NCBI GenBank assembly: GCA_964613075.1
Contig: CAZTFV010000068.1
Location: 1-5,747, forward strand
Length of the DNA stretch: 5,747 nucleotides
Source of the DNA: CAYWEP01 sp964613075
Lineage (GTDB): Bacteria > Patescibacteriota > Microgenomatia > Levybacterales > UBA12049
Reading direction: 5' to 3'
Made by a program: the position numbers and the translations under genes
The notes under the pieces: generated by a model
What the model saw: the letters and a program-made list of their open reading frames with translations, nothing else
What the model was told of the DNA's origin: nothing
The model's database searches: none
Part shown: positions 1 to 5,339 of the stretch, piece after piece
Layout: each line of letters opens with the position of its first letter
Numbering within the stretch: the stretch's first letter is position 1

Positions 1-14
1 GCTGTCGCATTCAT

Positions 15-37
15 CCACGAGTAAACTCGTGGTTTTC
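15..37 (+). terminator. Probable intrinsic terminator of an upstream gene
   Basis: Seven-base arms CCACGAG (15-21) and CTCGTGG (26-32) flank the loop TAAA and are followed by TTTTC. This is a short GC-rich hairpin with a weak T tract. In frame 1 the window opens with codons for AVAFIHE and then TAA at 22-24, so the loop may contain the stop codon of a gene whose body lies outside the window. The short T run and the nearby repeat element leave open that it is only another palindromic repeat. Confidence 0.4.
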
Positions 38-55
38 TGCGAAGGCGGATAAAAA

Positions 56-195
56 TGTCATTCTGAGGCCAACGGCCGAAGAATCTTAGCATACAAAGAT
101 CCTTCGCGGAGTTTACCCTGAGATCCTTCGCCCTGTACCATCTGGTACAGGGCTTCGCTTCGCTCAGGATGACAATCGAAGGGCTCAGGATGACA
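56..195. repeat. Nested palindromic repeat element between genes
   Basis: The outer ends TGTCATTCTGAG (56-67) and CTCAGGATGACA (163-174) are inverted repeats matching at 11 of 12 bases. Inside are two further hairpins. CGAAGAATCTT (77-87) pairs with AAGATCCTTCG (96-106) at 10 of 11 bases. CCCTGTACCA (131-140) pairs perfectly with TGGTACAGGG (143-152) across a 2-nt centre. A solo end, CTCAGGATGACA, repeats at 184-195. No protein reading frame is evident. The same central palindrome recurs inside the ligase gene at 1331-1350, so this is a dispersed family rather than a one-off hairpin. It resembles REP or MITE-like non-coding repeats; no transposase is in the window. Confidence 0.8.
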
Positions 196-230
196 AAATC
201 GTGTCAGAAGCGTGAATTCTTACCAAATCG

Positions 231-261
231 TTGACTTATAGTATAAGATCTGATCTTATAC
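231..261 (+). promoter_or_regulatory. Putative promoter with operator-like palindrome
   Basis: TTGACT (231-236) matches a -35 box at five of six bases. TTATAC (256-261) could be the -10 box, with a rather long 19-bp spacer. The spacer and -10 are covered by a perfect inverted repeat: GTATAAGAT (241-249) and ATCTTATAC (253-261) around CTG. Such a site over a promoter is what a dimeric repressor would bind. A transcript from this promoter would begin at or within a few bases of the ATG at 267. A palindrome this AT-rich could also be chance. Confidence 0.4.
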
Positions 262-266
262 AAATT

Positions 267-1064
267 ATGGTAGATAACATCGAAATTCATCCCTACCCCC
301 AGCACAAATTGTCTCCGGAAGGTGCGCAATTCCTTGCTGAGATTAATGAGAGAATTGCAAAAGAGGGTGCCGGCTTAGATATTGATACTATCAAAAGCAT
401 TTTCGCTGCTCGTGGAATACTCAACATTCCCGATACAGTAAGAGGCCCTTTTGAAGCAGCGCTCCTTGAACACTATGGAATAGAAGTTACTGGGTCTAGG
501 CTTGAAGCACTTGAGGATGTAGGCGAATACATATCTTTAGAAAGATTTGGCGTTAAGCCTAAGGATGCCACAAAAGAATATAGTAGCGTAGATTGGAACG
601 AAAAATTTAACGAATATATGCAGCCCCACGCTAGAGGTATGATAAGAATGCCCTTTAGCAAATTCGGAGAGGGATGCAGAGCAGGAGCGGCCTATGCAAA
701 AGCATATCTGGGGTATACAGCCAGTATGGATCACGCAGAAAGAGTTACAAGAATGTCGACTGAGGAGTGGGAAACATATTGTAGGGGTATGCGATGGACA
801 AAGCAAGGCGAAGTGAATGAAATTATTACTAATGCTCTTAATATGCTGGATACTATAGTAAATGCACTTCCTCATCCAATTCATTCTGCGCTAGATGGCA
901 GCAAAAAAGAAGTGCTCTTGAGATTTTCTCAATTCACAACATCAGAAACGATTGCCCTAAATTCACAGCTCGTTCTGCCTCAACCCAGAGGTCATCAGAT
1001 TTATGTAGGGCAGCCCCCCAAGCTTTCTTTGGATTCGATGCTTGCACCAACTCAAAGAAAATAG
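267..1064 (+). CDS. Hypothetical protein, 265 aa, unknown family
   Basis: I do not recognise this protein. From the ATG at 267 it has 265 residues and appears soluble, with no signal peptide or membrane segment. Its composition is mostly helical and charged. Two cysteines lie in Gly/Arg-rich helical contexts (EGCRAG near residue 137 and TYCRGMRWTK near 172). The C-terminal tail of about 30 residues is rich in Pro and Gln and probably disordered. An in-frame TTG at 231 would add 12 residues, but that TTG is the first half of a good -35 box, so the ATG at 267 is preferred. No Shine-Dalgarno site precedes either start. The gene stands alone on its strand and converges on the ligase gene 88 bp away. 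The long open frame with sensible codon use makes it a convincing gene; the function is open. Confidence 0.75.
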   Translation: MVDNIEIHPYPQHKLSPEGAQFLAEINERIAKEGAGLDIDTIKSIFAARGILNIPDTVRGPFEAALLEHYGIEVTGSRLEALEDVGEYISLERFGVKPKDATKEYSSVDWNEKFNEYMQPHARGMIRMPFSKFGEGCRAGAAYAKAYLGYTASMDHAERVTRMSTEEWETYCRGMRWTKQGEVNEIITNALNMLDTIVNALPHPIHSALDGSKKEVLLRFSQFTTSETIALNSQLVLPQPRGHQIYVGQPPKLSLDSMLAPTQRK

Positions 1065-1079
1065 CCTTCCCCTATTTGA

Positions 1080-1199
1080 GCCTCGGAATTCGATTCTGCT
1101 CAGGACAACCAGTTAATACAAGAACGATTAGCAGAAGAGGGCGTAGACGTCACTATTTCTTCCTCCGATGACCATTCGATGCTGCCCCTTGCTGCTTGA
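1080..1199 (+). other. Convergent gap with degenerate repeat and possible relic reading frame
   Basis: The gap between gene 267-1064 and the ligase stop at 1153 holds no clear terminator. Around 1084-1108 the sequence ATTCGATTCTGCTCAGGA looks like a decayed copy of the window's CTCAGGAT repeat. From 1080 to a TGA at 1197-1199, in the same frame as the upstream gene but beyond its TAG and a further TGA, the plus strand is open. It reads protein-like residues such as QLIQERLAEEGVDVTISS. It has no start codon and overlaps the ligase 3' end. It may be a gene remnant or chance. Confidence 0.2.
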
Positions 1200-2991
1200 A
1201 CATTTCGATTAACTCCTTTACCGTTGTTGCATCTTCTGGCTTTTTGTCTTTCTCGCGAAACCTCACAAGCCGCGGGAAACGAAGTGCATACCCAACTTTT
1301 TTCTCTGTCGACTCTTTATCCTGAGCGGAGCCCTGTACCAGACGGTACGGGGCGGAGTCGAAGGACATCCCTGCCGTATGAATTGGGCTTCTCGTTATCT
1401 CATCTGCCAACACTTCAATAACAATTTCCGGCCTCACCCAGACGGAGGGAGTAATCAATGAGTTTACTCTGGCAGGCTTATGACTAAGTTCCAACCTATG
1501 CGTCTTTTCTTTGATACTTCTCCACTCCTCATCTGAGAGACCGGTACCGATTTTTGTCACCGTCACAAAGGCATCGTTTTCTTTGTCATATATGCCACAC
1601 AAAAGAGCGCCTGCGCCAAATGCCGTGCGCTTTCCCCGACCAAATATGTATCCTAAAATCACGCAGTCAATCGTGTCATGCAGCTCACCTGCTGAGTGAC
1701 GCTTCAGTTTCACCCAGTTAAAATTCCGTCCGCCTGCTTCATAGAGCGAATCAACGCGTTTGACGACAAGTCCTTCCAAACCTTTGGATATTGCGTCATC
1801 AAGCATGAGTTGGAGCTTTTTGGGATCAGAGACGATCTCGCCCGGAGATGGAATAAGCCTGTCATCGCTCTGAACGATTCTTTTTAATACCTCGACTCGC
1901 TTAATAAGCGGTGTATCAATTAAGGACTTGCCATTAACATAGAGGATGTCAAAAACAAATGCTTTTAAGGGCAGCTGCTTCGCAACTTCTTCAATATTGT
2001 GCTTTCTCCTTCGCTTCGTTGTCTCTTGAAATGGTAAAAACTCCTCAGACTCTGGCTGATATGCAAGCGCTTCCGTGTCAAGAATCGCAGTCTTGGCTTT
2101 CACTTGCTTTCGTGTGCCTTCGATAAGCTCCGGGAACATATGCGTCATGTCTTCAAGGTTGCGGGAAAACATATGGACTTTATCTCCATCCTTGTGCAAT
2201 TGCACCCTAATCCCATCGTATTTCAGGGTACTGTGGACTTTTCCGCCCATTTTTTCAAGCACTTTCTCAACATTTGGCAAGCGCTCGCAAAGCTCGGAGC
2301 GAATCGGACGACCGACAGTGAGAGTGAGTTTTTGCACTGCCTTTAAACCTCCCTCAACGAGTTTTATTCCTATTAATCCCAGATCCGAGGTTTCGTTATA
2401 GGCTTTTTCCAGCAGCTTTCTTTTCGTTCGATCTCCAAGCTTTGCAAGAGCCAACCCGTCAAGAATGGTCGGATCGCCGATACCAAGGCGTGTATTACCC
2501 AGTGGTACGCGGACCAAATGCTTGGCCGAGAGAGGATCCATTTTCTTCAACAAATCAGACAAGAGAGCTTGTTTTTTTTCAACACTTCCTTCGCCTCCCG
2601 TCTTCGCTATTGCTGTCAAAATATCAAATACCTCAACCACCGACATTTTTGATTTTTGATTTCTCGCCCTGAGCGAAGCCGAAGGGTTGATTTTTGCACG
2701 TAGCTGTTGCGCGACAAGTCCCATATCTCCAAGTTTGGCATATAGCTTCAGCACCGTTTCCTTATCACTTCCATAAGCCATAGCAACAGCGCTTGCGACC
2801 ATTTTATCCGCCATGCCGATCTCAAGCGGCGCGAAGAATGGTGCTATTCTCCCTTGAGCCAGATACATCACCTTATCAACCTCTTGCTTGTTAACTTTCT
2901 TAAAAAGCTCAGAGAGAATATCGATGAGTGCGAGGCGGGAAGAAGTGGCTTCGAGTTTTTCAAAATATTGTGCGAGCTCTGAAAACGTCAT
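1153..2991 (-). CDS. ATP-dependent DNA ligase with repeat-derived insertions
   Basis: This enzyme seals nicks in duplex DNA by transferring AMP from ATP to an active-site lysine, then to the 5' phosphate. It has 612 residues, slightly above the usual 550-600 of archaeal-type ligases. The N-terminal DNA-binding domain spans about 1-220. The nucleotidyltransferase motifs follow in order: KYDGIR with catalytic Lys257; LDTEA at 304-308, with Thr where Gly is common; FVFDIL at 345-350; EGLVVK at 406-411; and WVKLKR at 426-431. The OB-fold ends with ALRFPRLVRFR near 569-579. Two stretches do not fit the family: NPSASLRAR at 102-110 in a linker, and about 542-567 between IHTAG and YALRFPR. Both are encoded by copies of the window's palindromic repeat, read in frame. 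All catalytic residues remain, so activity is plausible. No Shine-Dalgarno site precedes the ATG. The gene is last in a minus-strand block. Whether it is the main replicative ligase or an extra repair ligase cannot be told here. Confidence 0.95.
   Translation of the reverse strand: MTFSELAQYFEKLEATSSRLALIDILSELFKKVNKQEVDKVMYLAQGRIAPFFAPLEIGMADKMVASAVAMAYGSDKETVLKLYAKLGDMGLVAQQLRAKINPSASLRARNQKSKMSVVEVFDILTAIAKTGGEGSVEKKQALLSDLLKKMDPLSAKHLVRVPLGNTRLGIGDPTILDGLALAKLGDRTKRKLLEKAYNETSDLGLIGIKLVEGGLKAVQKLTLTVGRPIRSELCERLPNVEKVLEKMGGKVHSTLKYDGIRVQLHKDGDKVHMFSRNLEDMTHMFPELIEGTRKQVKAKTAILDTEALAYQPESEEFLPFQETTKRRRKHNIEEVAKQLPLKAFVFDILYVNGKSLIDTPLIKRVEVLKRIVQSDDRLIPSPGEIVSDPKKLQLMLDDAISKGLEGLVVKRVDSLYEAGGRNFNWVKLKRHSAGELHDTIDCVILGYIFGRGKRTAFGAGALLCGIYDKENDAFVTVTKIGTGLSDEEWRSIKEKTHRLELSHKPARVNSLITPSVWVRPEIVIEVLADEITRSPIHTAGMSFDSAPYRLVQGSAQDKESTEKKVGYALRFPRLVRFREKDKKPEDATTVKELIEMFKQQGAASNGHRRKK
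1308..1368. repeat. Palindromic repeat inserted in frame in the ligase gene (3' copy)
   Basis: The core CCCTGTACC (1331-1339) with GGTACGGGG (1344-1352) matches the intergenic palindrome at 131-152 apart from a few changes. Its flanks, ATCCTGAGCGGAG on one side and TCGAAGGA on the other, match the intergenic repeat flanks in reverse orientation. Outer arms TCGACTC (1308-1314) and GAGTCGA (1355-1361) are a further perfect inverted repeat. On the minus strand it encodes MSFDSAPYRLVQGSAQD, ligase residues 542-558, followed by a linker to residue 567. The reading frame is kept and no stop codon is introduced. Confidence 0.85.
2665..2690. repeat. Partial palindromic repeat in frame in the ligase gene (5' copy)
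   Basis: CCTGAGCGAAGC (2668-2679) is the exact reverse complement of 157-168 in the intergenic element. It is followed by CGAAGGG, the usual other half of the unit. On the minus strand it encodes NPSASLRA within the linker between DLGLVA-like helices and the MSVVEVFDIL helix of the N-terminal domain. Flanking T-rich copies of TTGATTTTTG (about 2649-2658 and 2687-2696) suggest a small duplication around the insertion. The linker is naturally variable in length in this ligase family, so it should tolerate extra residues. Confidence 0.65.
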
Positions 2992-3002
2992 AATAAAAAA
3001 GT

Positions 3003-3030
3003 CACAAGTCCTAAGTGCTAAGTCCTAAGT
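3003..3030. repeat. Left flank repeat of four-helix-bundle cassette 1
   Basis: AAGTCCTAAGT occurs twice, at 3006-3016 and 3020-3030, with GCT between. The inverse, ACTTAGGACTT, lies on the other side of the gene at 3401-3411, with a second partial copy at 3422-3430. The two flanks could pair into a stem enclosing the gene. The repeat falls in the 50-bp gap before the ligase start. Confidence 0.8.
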
Positions 3031-3041
3031 AAGAATACTAG

Positions 3042-3395
3042 TTAGGATTTTGCGTAGGAAGTTTTAACAATCTTTGTTAACATGTTAATGAGTTCAATAT
3101 TTTCGTTCAAGAGGTTGGTTAATAATACTCTTTTTGTTGGGCTAAGTTCAATAAGCAAACGAAGCCAGTAGCGGGTCTCTCGAGCTTCTTTCTTTGCAAT
3201 ATTCATGCAATGAGCAAAGTCTTTCTGAGAATTTGTTCCGAGGGCTTCCTCAATGTTTGCTCCTATTGAGGTTGCTGAACGAATAATTTGCTTAATAAGA
3301 ATAATGTTTTCAAAGGTCTTCGGCAGGAATCTTGTTGTTTTAATTATATCTAATCCAAATAGAAACGCGCGTTTTGCGACTATTGACTCTTTCAT
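3042..3395 (-). CDS. Four-helix-bundle protein, 23S rRNA intervening-sequence (S23) family, copy 1
   Basis: This 117-residue protein shows the family pattern: an opening helix; the IIRSATSIGANIEEA segment (38-51); a polar stretch (SQKDFAHCMNIAKKEA) starting the third helix; then the ARETRYWLRLLIE helix and a C-terminal helix. Members were first seen in intervening sequences of bacterial 23S rRNA genes. They also occur as scattered free-standing genes and as the Avd partner of diversity-generating retroelements. The molecular role is unknown; nucleic-acid binding is commonly suspected. Length is normal and the frame is intact. It lies 44 bp after the Fic gene and 50 bp before the ligase gene, with ACTTAGGACTT-type inverted repeats on both sides. 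TATAAG (3421-3416) within the upstream repeat is a possible -10 box. It shares little sequence with copy 2, so it is not a recent local duplicate. Confidence 0.9.
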   Translation of the reverse strand: MKESIVAKRAFLFGLDIIKTTRFLPKTFENIILIKQIIRSATSIGANIEEALGTNSQKDFAHCMNIAKKEARETRYWLRLLIELSPTKRVLLTNLLNENIELINMLTKIVKTSYAKS

Positions 3396-3400
3396 TTTTG

Positions 3401-3430
3401 ACTTAGGACTTATGACTTATAACTTAGGAC
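3401..3430. repeat. Right flank repeat of four-helix-bundle cassette 1
   Basis: ACTTAGGACTT (3401-3411) and ACTTAGGAC (3422-3430) are inverted relative to the two AAGTCCTAAGT copies at 3006-3030. Between them is the related ATGACTTATA. The repeat fills most of the gap between the Fic stop and this gene's start and may carry its promoter. Confidence 0.8.
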
Positions 3431-3439
3431 AATACAATA

Positions 3440-4489
3440 TCATTTACTCATCGCGTATTTTGCAGCTTTTGTTTTCCCTTGCTTGCGAATTATACCGTGT
3501 TGGATGAGCGCTTTCAATTCATTAAGCACTGTGTCTTCGGAGACAAATGGGAAGAGTTGTTTGAATGCATTATTTTGTAAGTACCCGGTTTTTTGAATAT
3601 ATTCAATAATCCTAAGCTGTCTCTCGGTGAGCATGAGCGGCGCGCCACCTAATTTTTCTTTTAATTTGGCGTCAATTGAGATATTCTCGACCTTCTCTTT
3701 GATTTTTGTGAGTTCGATCGCCAATCCTTCTGTAAAATACTCAAGCCACTCTGTCAAATCGCCGTCTTTTTTTCCGACACTTTGGAGCGCCGCATAGTAG
3801 TCCTCAGCATTGCTGTCAAAATATTCTTCAAGAGAGAAGAATTTTCGGATGTCATACCCATCCTGGAAAAGCGTCAGGATAGAAAGGCATCGCCCCACTC
3901 TGCCATTGCCATCAATAAACGGATGAATACGGACGAATTCATAATGCACAATGCCGCTTTTTAACACAGGGTGGATGTCTTCTGGATTTGCCGCATTGAT
4001 AAAACTGATTAAGTCTTGCATCAAAAATGGCACAGACACAGCCAAAGGCGGCTTGAATGTTATTTCACCGGTCTGGCTATTTTTAACAACCACTTGCGTT
4101 ATGCGGTACTCGCCGCATCTCTCAGGAGGGAGTATCTTATCAACAGTGATTATATGAAGCTCTTTGACCAGCGACTCGGTTATCTCTCTTTTTTCAGTTG
4201 ATGTGTTGCCGATAAATTCCATGGCGCGGCGGTAGTTGATCACTTCCTGCACATCCCGATCGCGGGCAACGACCTCTTGCCCTTCTATGACTTTCTCAGC
4301 CTGTGTCAGATTCAGCTCATTTCCTTCAATATGTGTGCCATAATGGACTGTGCGGATCATGGCTTCCCGTTGGAATTTTTTCTCATAGTAGGGAAGAAGC
4401 GGCGCGTGGTCGATGACCTCCTTACTGGCTTCTATGATGCCAATGTTCTTGAGGATTTTGTTGGTAATAGAATACTTAGGTAAGTACAT
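3440..4489 (-). CDS. Fic family protein with C-terminal winged helix
   Basis: Fic enzymes usually transfer AMP from ATP onto a hydroxyl of a target protein. The 349-residue protein has the catalytic motif HPFIDGNGRVGR at about 189-200, with the base His and the phosphate-binding GNGR intact. The target-docking flap region (GEYRITQVVV, then a basic turn and FKPP) lies before it. Near residue 55, THIEGNEL resembles the inhibitory helix motif [S/T]xxxE[G/N]: the inhibitory Glu is present, but the Ser/Thr sits one place closer than the consensus. Residues from about 286 on (LTERQLRIIEYIQ to the end) form a winged-helix domain, suggesting DNA binding or autoregulation. An ATG at 4501 would add four residues, but the familiar family start MYLPKYSITNKIL supports 4489, and the upstream ATG lies within a flanking repeat. 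There is no obvious small antitoxin beside it. The target is unknown. Confidence 0.92.
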   Translation of the reverse strand: MYLPKYSITNKILKNIGIIEASKEVIDHAPLLPYYEKKFQREAMIRTVHYGTHIEGNELNLTQAEKVIEGQEVVARDRDVQEVINYRRAMEFIGNTSTEKREITESLVKELHIITVDKILPPERCGEYRITQVVVKNSQTGEITFKPPLAVSVPFLMQDLISFINAANPEDIHPVLKSGIVHYEFVRIHPFIDGNGRVGRCLSILTLFQDGYDIRKFFSLEEYFDSNAEDYYAALQSVGKKDGDLTEWLEYFTEGLAIELTKIKEKVENISIDAKLKEKLGGAPLMLTERQLRIIEYIQKTGYLQNNAFKQLFPFVSEDTVLNELKALIQHGIIRKQGKTKAAKYAMSK

Positions 4490-4500
4490 AGTAAAAAGCA

Positions 4501-4512
4501 AACAGTACTCAG
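4501..4512. repeat. Left flank inverted repeat of four-helix-bundle cassette 2
   Basis: AACAGTACTCAG is the perfect 12-base reverse complement of CTGAGTACTGTT at 4893-4904. The pair encloses four-helix-bundle gene 2. It differs in sequence from the repeats around copy 1. Confidence 0.8.
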
Positions 4513-4513
4513 T

Positions 4514-4519
4514 ATTATA
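4514..4519 (-). promoter_or_regulatory. -10 box for the Fic gene
   Basis: Read on the minus strand, 4519-4514 is a perfect TATAAT, ending 24 nt before the Fic ATG at 4489. A transcript would have a leader of about 17 nt. No convincing -35 box lies 17 bp further up, where TCTTCA is found. The box sits immediately after the stop codon of four-helix-bundle gene 2 and next to its flank repeat, so that cassette's end may supply the Fic promoter. Confidence 0.5.
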
Positions 4520-4520
4520 C

Positions 4521-4907
4521 TTATTTTTGGGATTTATGAAGACTCCAGATGAGACGGCTACATTCTTCTCTTAAGAGCATAAGTTCTCCTAACTTATCAA
4601 CTGATAAATATCCTTGCTTACACGCAAATTCTAGTAGATAATTCACTTCAGATAGCGAGCTAAGCGAGATCGATAAGAAACGTCTAAATTCATTTCTGTT
4701 TAATCTTGCAAATCCTTCAACAATATTAGTCGGGACAGAGAGTGCTGCTCGACGAAGCTGCGAGGTTAAACCAAATACCTCAGATTTGGGAAAGGCGCCC
4801 GAAACCACGTAAACAGAATGTGCCAGTAAATCAGCTTTCTGCCAGGCAATTAGCTCTTTGTAGGTGGAAAGTCTTGTACTTTTTGCTGATTGCTGAGTAC
4901 TGTTCAC
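4521..4907 (-). CDS. Four-helix-bundle protein, 23S rRNA intervening-sequence (S23) family, copy 2
   Basis: From a GTG at 4907 the protein has 128 residues. The family core is clear: YKELIAWQKADLLA (helix 1, about 16-29); FPKSEVFGLTSQLRRAALSVPTNI in two parts around 39-62, then VEGFAR; NEFRRFLSISLSSLSEVNYLLEFA (helix 3); and a last helix ending in WSLHKSQK. The open frame runs back to an ATG at 5078, but that longer form overlaps the membrane protein gene at 4978 and has no family similarity there, so it is rejected. The first dozen residues (NSTQQSAKST) are encoded by the flanking repeat itself, and no ATG exists near the domain start, so the exact start is uncertain. Function is unknown, as for copy 1. 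The gene ends 31 bp before the Fic start. Confidence 0.88.
   Translation of the reverse strand: MNSTQQSAKSTRLSTYKELIAWQKADLLAHSVYVVSGAFPKSEVFGLTSQLRRAALSVPTNIVEGFARLNRNEFRRFLSISLSSLSEVNYLLEFACKQGYLSVDKLGELMLLREECSRLIWSLHKSQK
4876..4904. repeat. Right flank inverted repeat of four-helix-bundle cassette 2
   Basis: CTGAGTACTGTT (4893-4904) pairs perfectly with 4501-4512. The adjoining GTACTTTTTGCTGATTG carries partial copies of the same motif (GTACT, TGCTGA). On the minus strand the repeat is translated as part of the protein's N-terminus if the GTG at 4907 is the start. Confidence 0.75.
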
Positions 4908-4958
4908 TAATGCAATTCTCGCACAATTCCCGAAGAAAAACAATGAAAAAAGTAGCTG

Positions 4959-4967
4959 TGCTATACT
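4959..4967 (+). promoter_or_regulatory. Extended -10 promoter of the DUF5654-like gene
   Basis: TGCTATACT is an extended -10 box (TG, one base, TATACT) ending 10 nt before the ATG at 4978. Transcription would start roughly at 4974-4978, giving a leaderless or nearly leaderless mRNA. No -35 box is recognisable, as is common for extended -10 promoters. Confidence 0.6.
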
Positions 4968-4977
4968 ATTGACCTGT

Positions 4978-5235
4978 ATGGCTAAAAGTAGGAAATCACT
5001 TCGGCTTGAGCTGGTGAAGCAGATGATCACCCTTTCAACAAGTGGGTTTGGGTTGGTTGCCGCACTCGCCTGGAACAATTTGATTCAGGAATTTGTCAAC
5101 GGCTACATAAAACGGTACTTACCTGACGGTAGCGGTCTCTACACGCTTCTTCTGTATGCATTGGCTGTGACTGCTCTTGCTGTCTTTGTCACCTATCAAC
5201 TCTCCAAAATCCTCGAACGTCTGGAGCGAGACTAG
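4978..5235 (+). CDS. Small two-helix membrane protein, DUF5654-like
   Basis: This 85-residue protein has a basic N-terminus (MAKSRKSLRLELVK) and a first membrane segment around 15-33 (LSTSGFGLVAALAWNNLI). A short amphipathic loop with YIKRYLPDGSGL follows, then a second segment around 53-73 (LLLYALAVTALAVFVTYQL) and a charged C-terminal tail. The SGFGLVAALAWN segment and the GSGL turn fit what I recall of the DUF5654 family of uncharacterised small membrane proteins; this is from memory and untested. A TTG nine bases upstream is possible, but it lies just after the -10 box. No Shine-Dalgarno site is seen. The gene diverges from four-helix-bundle gene 2 with a 70-bp gap. The role is unknown. 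Confidence 0.82.
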   Translation: MAKSRKSLRLELVKQMITLSTSGFGLVAALAWNNLIQEFVNGYIKRYLPDGSGLYTLLLYALAVTALAVFVTYQLSKILERLERD

Positions 5236-5268
5236 CTCAGATTGACAAAGTAGTCTCATAATAGTATA

Positions 5269-5274
5269 TATAAC
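5269..5274 (+). promoter_or_regulatory. Possible -10 box before the short overlapping frames
   Basis: TATAAC, within the AT-rich run 5260-5274, ends six bases before a GTG at 5281, the same geometry as the -10 boxes at 4962 and 5675. It would give a leaderless transcript into the 5281-5664 region. TATATA at 5265-5270 is an alternative reading. Confidence 0.35.
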
Positions 5275-5339
5275 CTTACTGTGGCCGTAGAACAGACCGG
5301 ACAATCTTCACCAATTTCACGTACCCCAATATTCTCGAC

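Noticed and set aside
56..195. CRISPR array
   Set aside because: The repeats are inverted and nested, not regularly spaced direct repeats with unique spacers, and no cas genes are present.
231..266. TTG at 231 as start of the unknown gene
   Set aside because: It coincides with a TTGACT -35 box and no ribosome site precedes it. The ATG at 267 fits the promoter geometry better.
2075..2672. Plus-strand frames inside the ligase gene
   Set aside because: They lie opposite a strongly conserved coding sequence and have low-complexity, unrecognisable products; they are shadows.
3042..4907. Toxin-antitoxin or diversity-generating retroelement built from Fic and four-helix-bundle genes
   Set aside because: No Fic antitoxin-like small partner is seen, and no reverse transcriptase, template repeat or variable repeat is present. 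The four-helix proteins resemble Avd only at family level.
4908..5078. Longer form of four-helix-bundle protein 2 starting at ATG 5078
   Set aside because: The extra 57 residues overlap the oppositely oriented membrane protein gene at 4978 and show none of the family's features, so they are most likely shadow coding.
5229..5255. Terminator after the DUF5654-like gene
   Set aside because: GACTA and TAGTC could form a 5-bp stem, but the loop is long and no T run follows.
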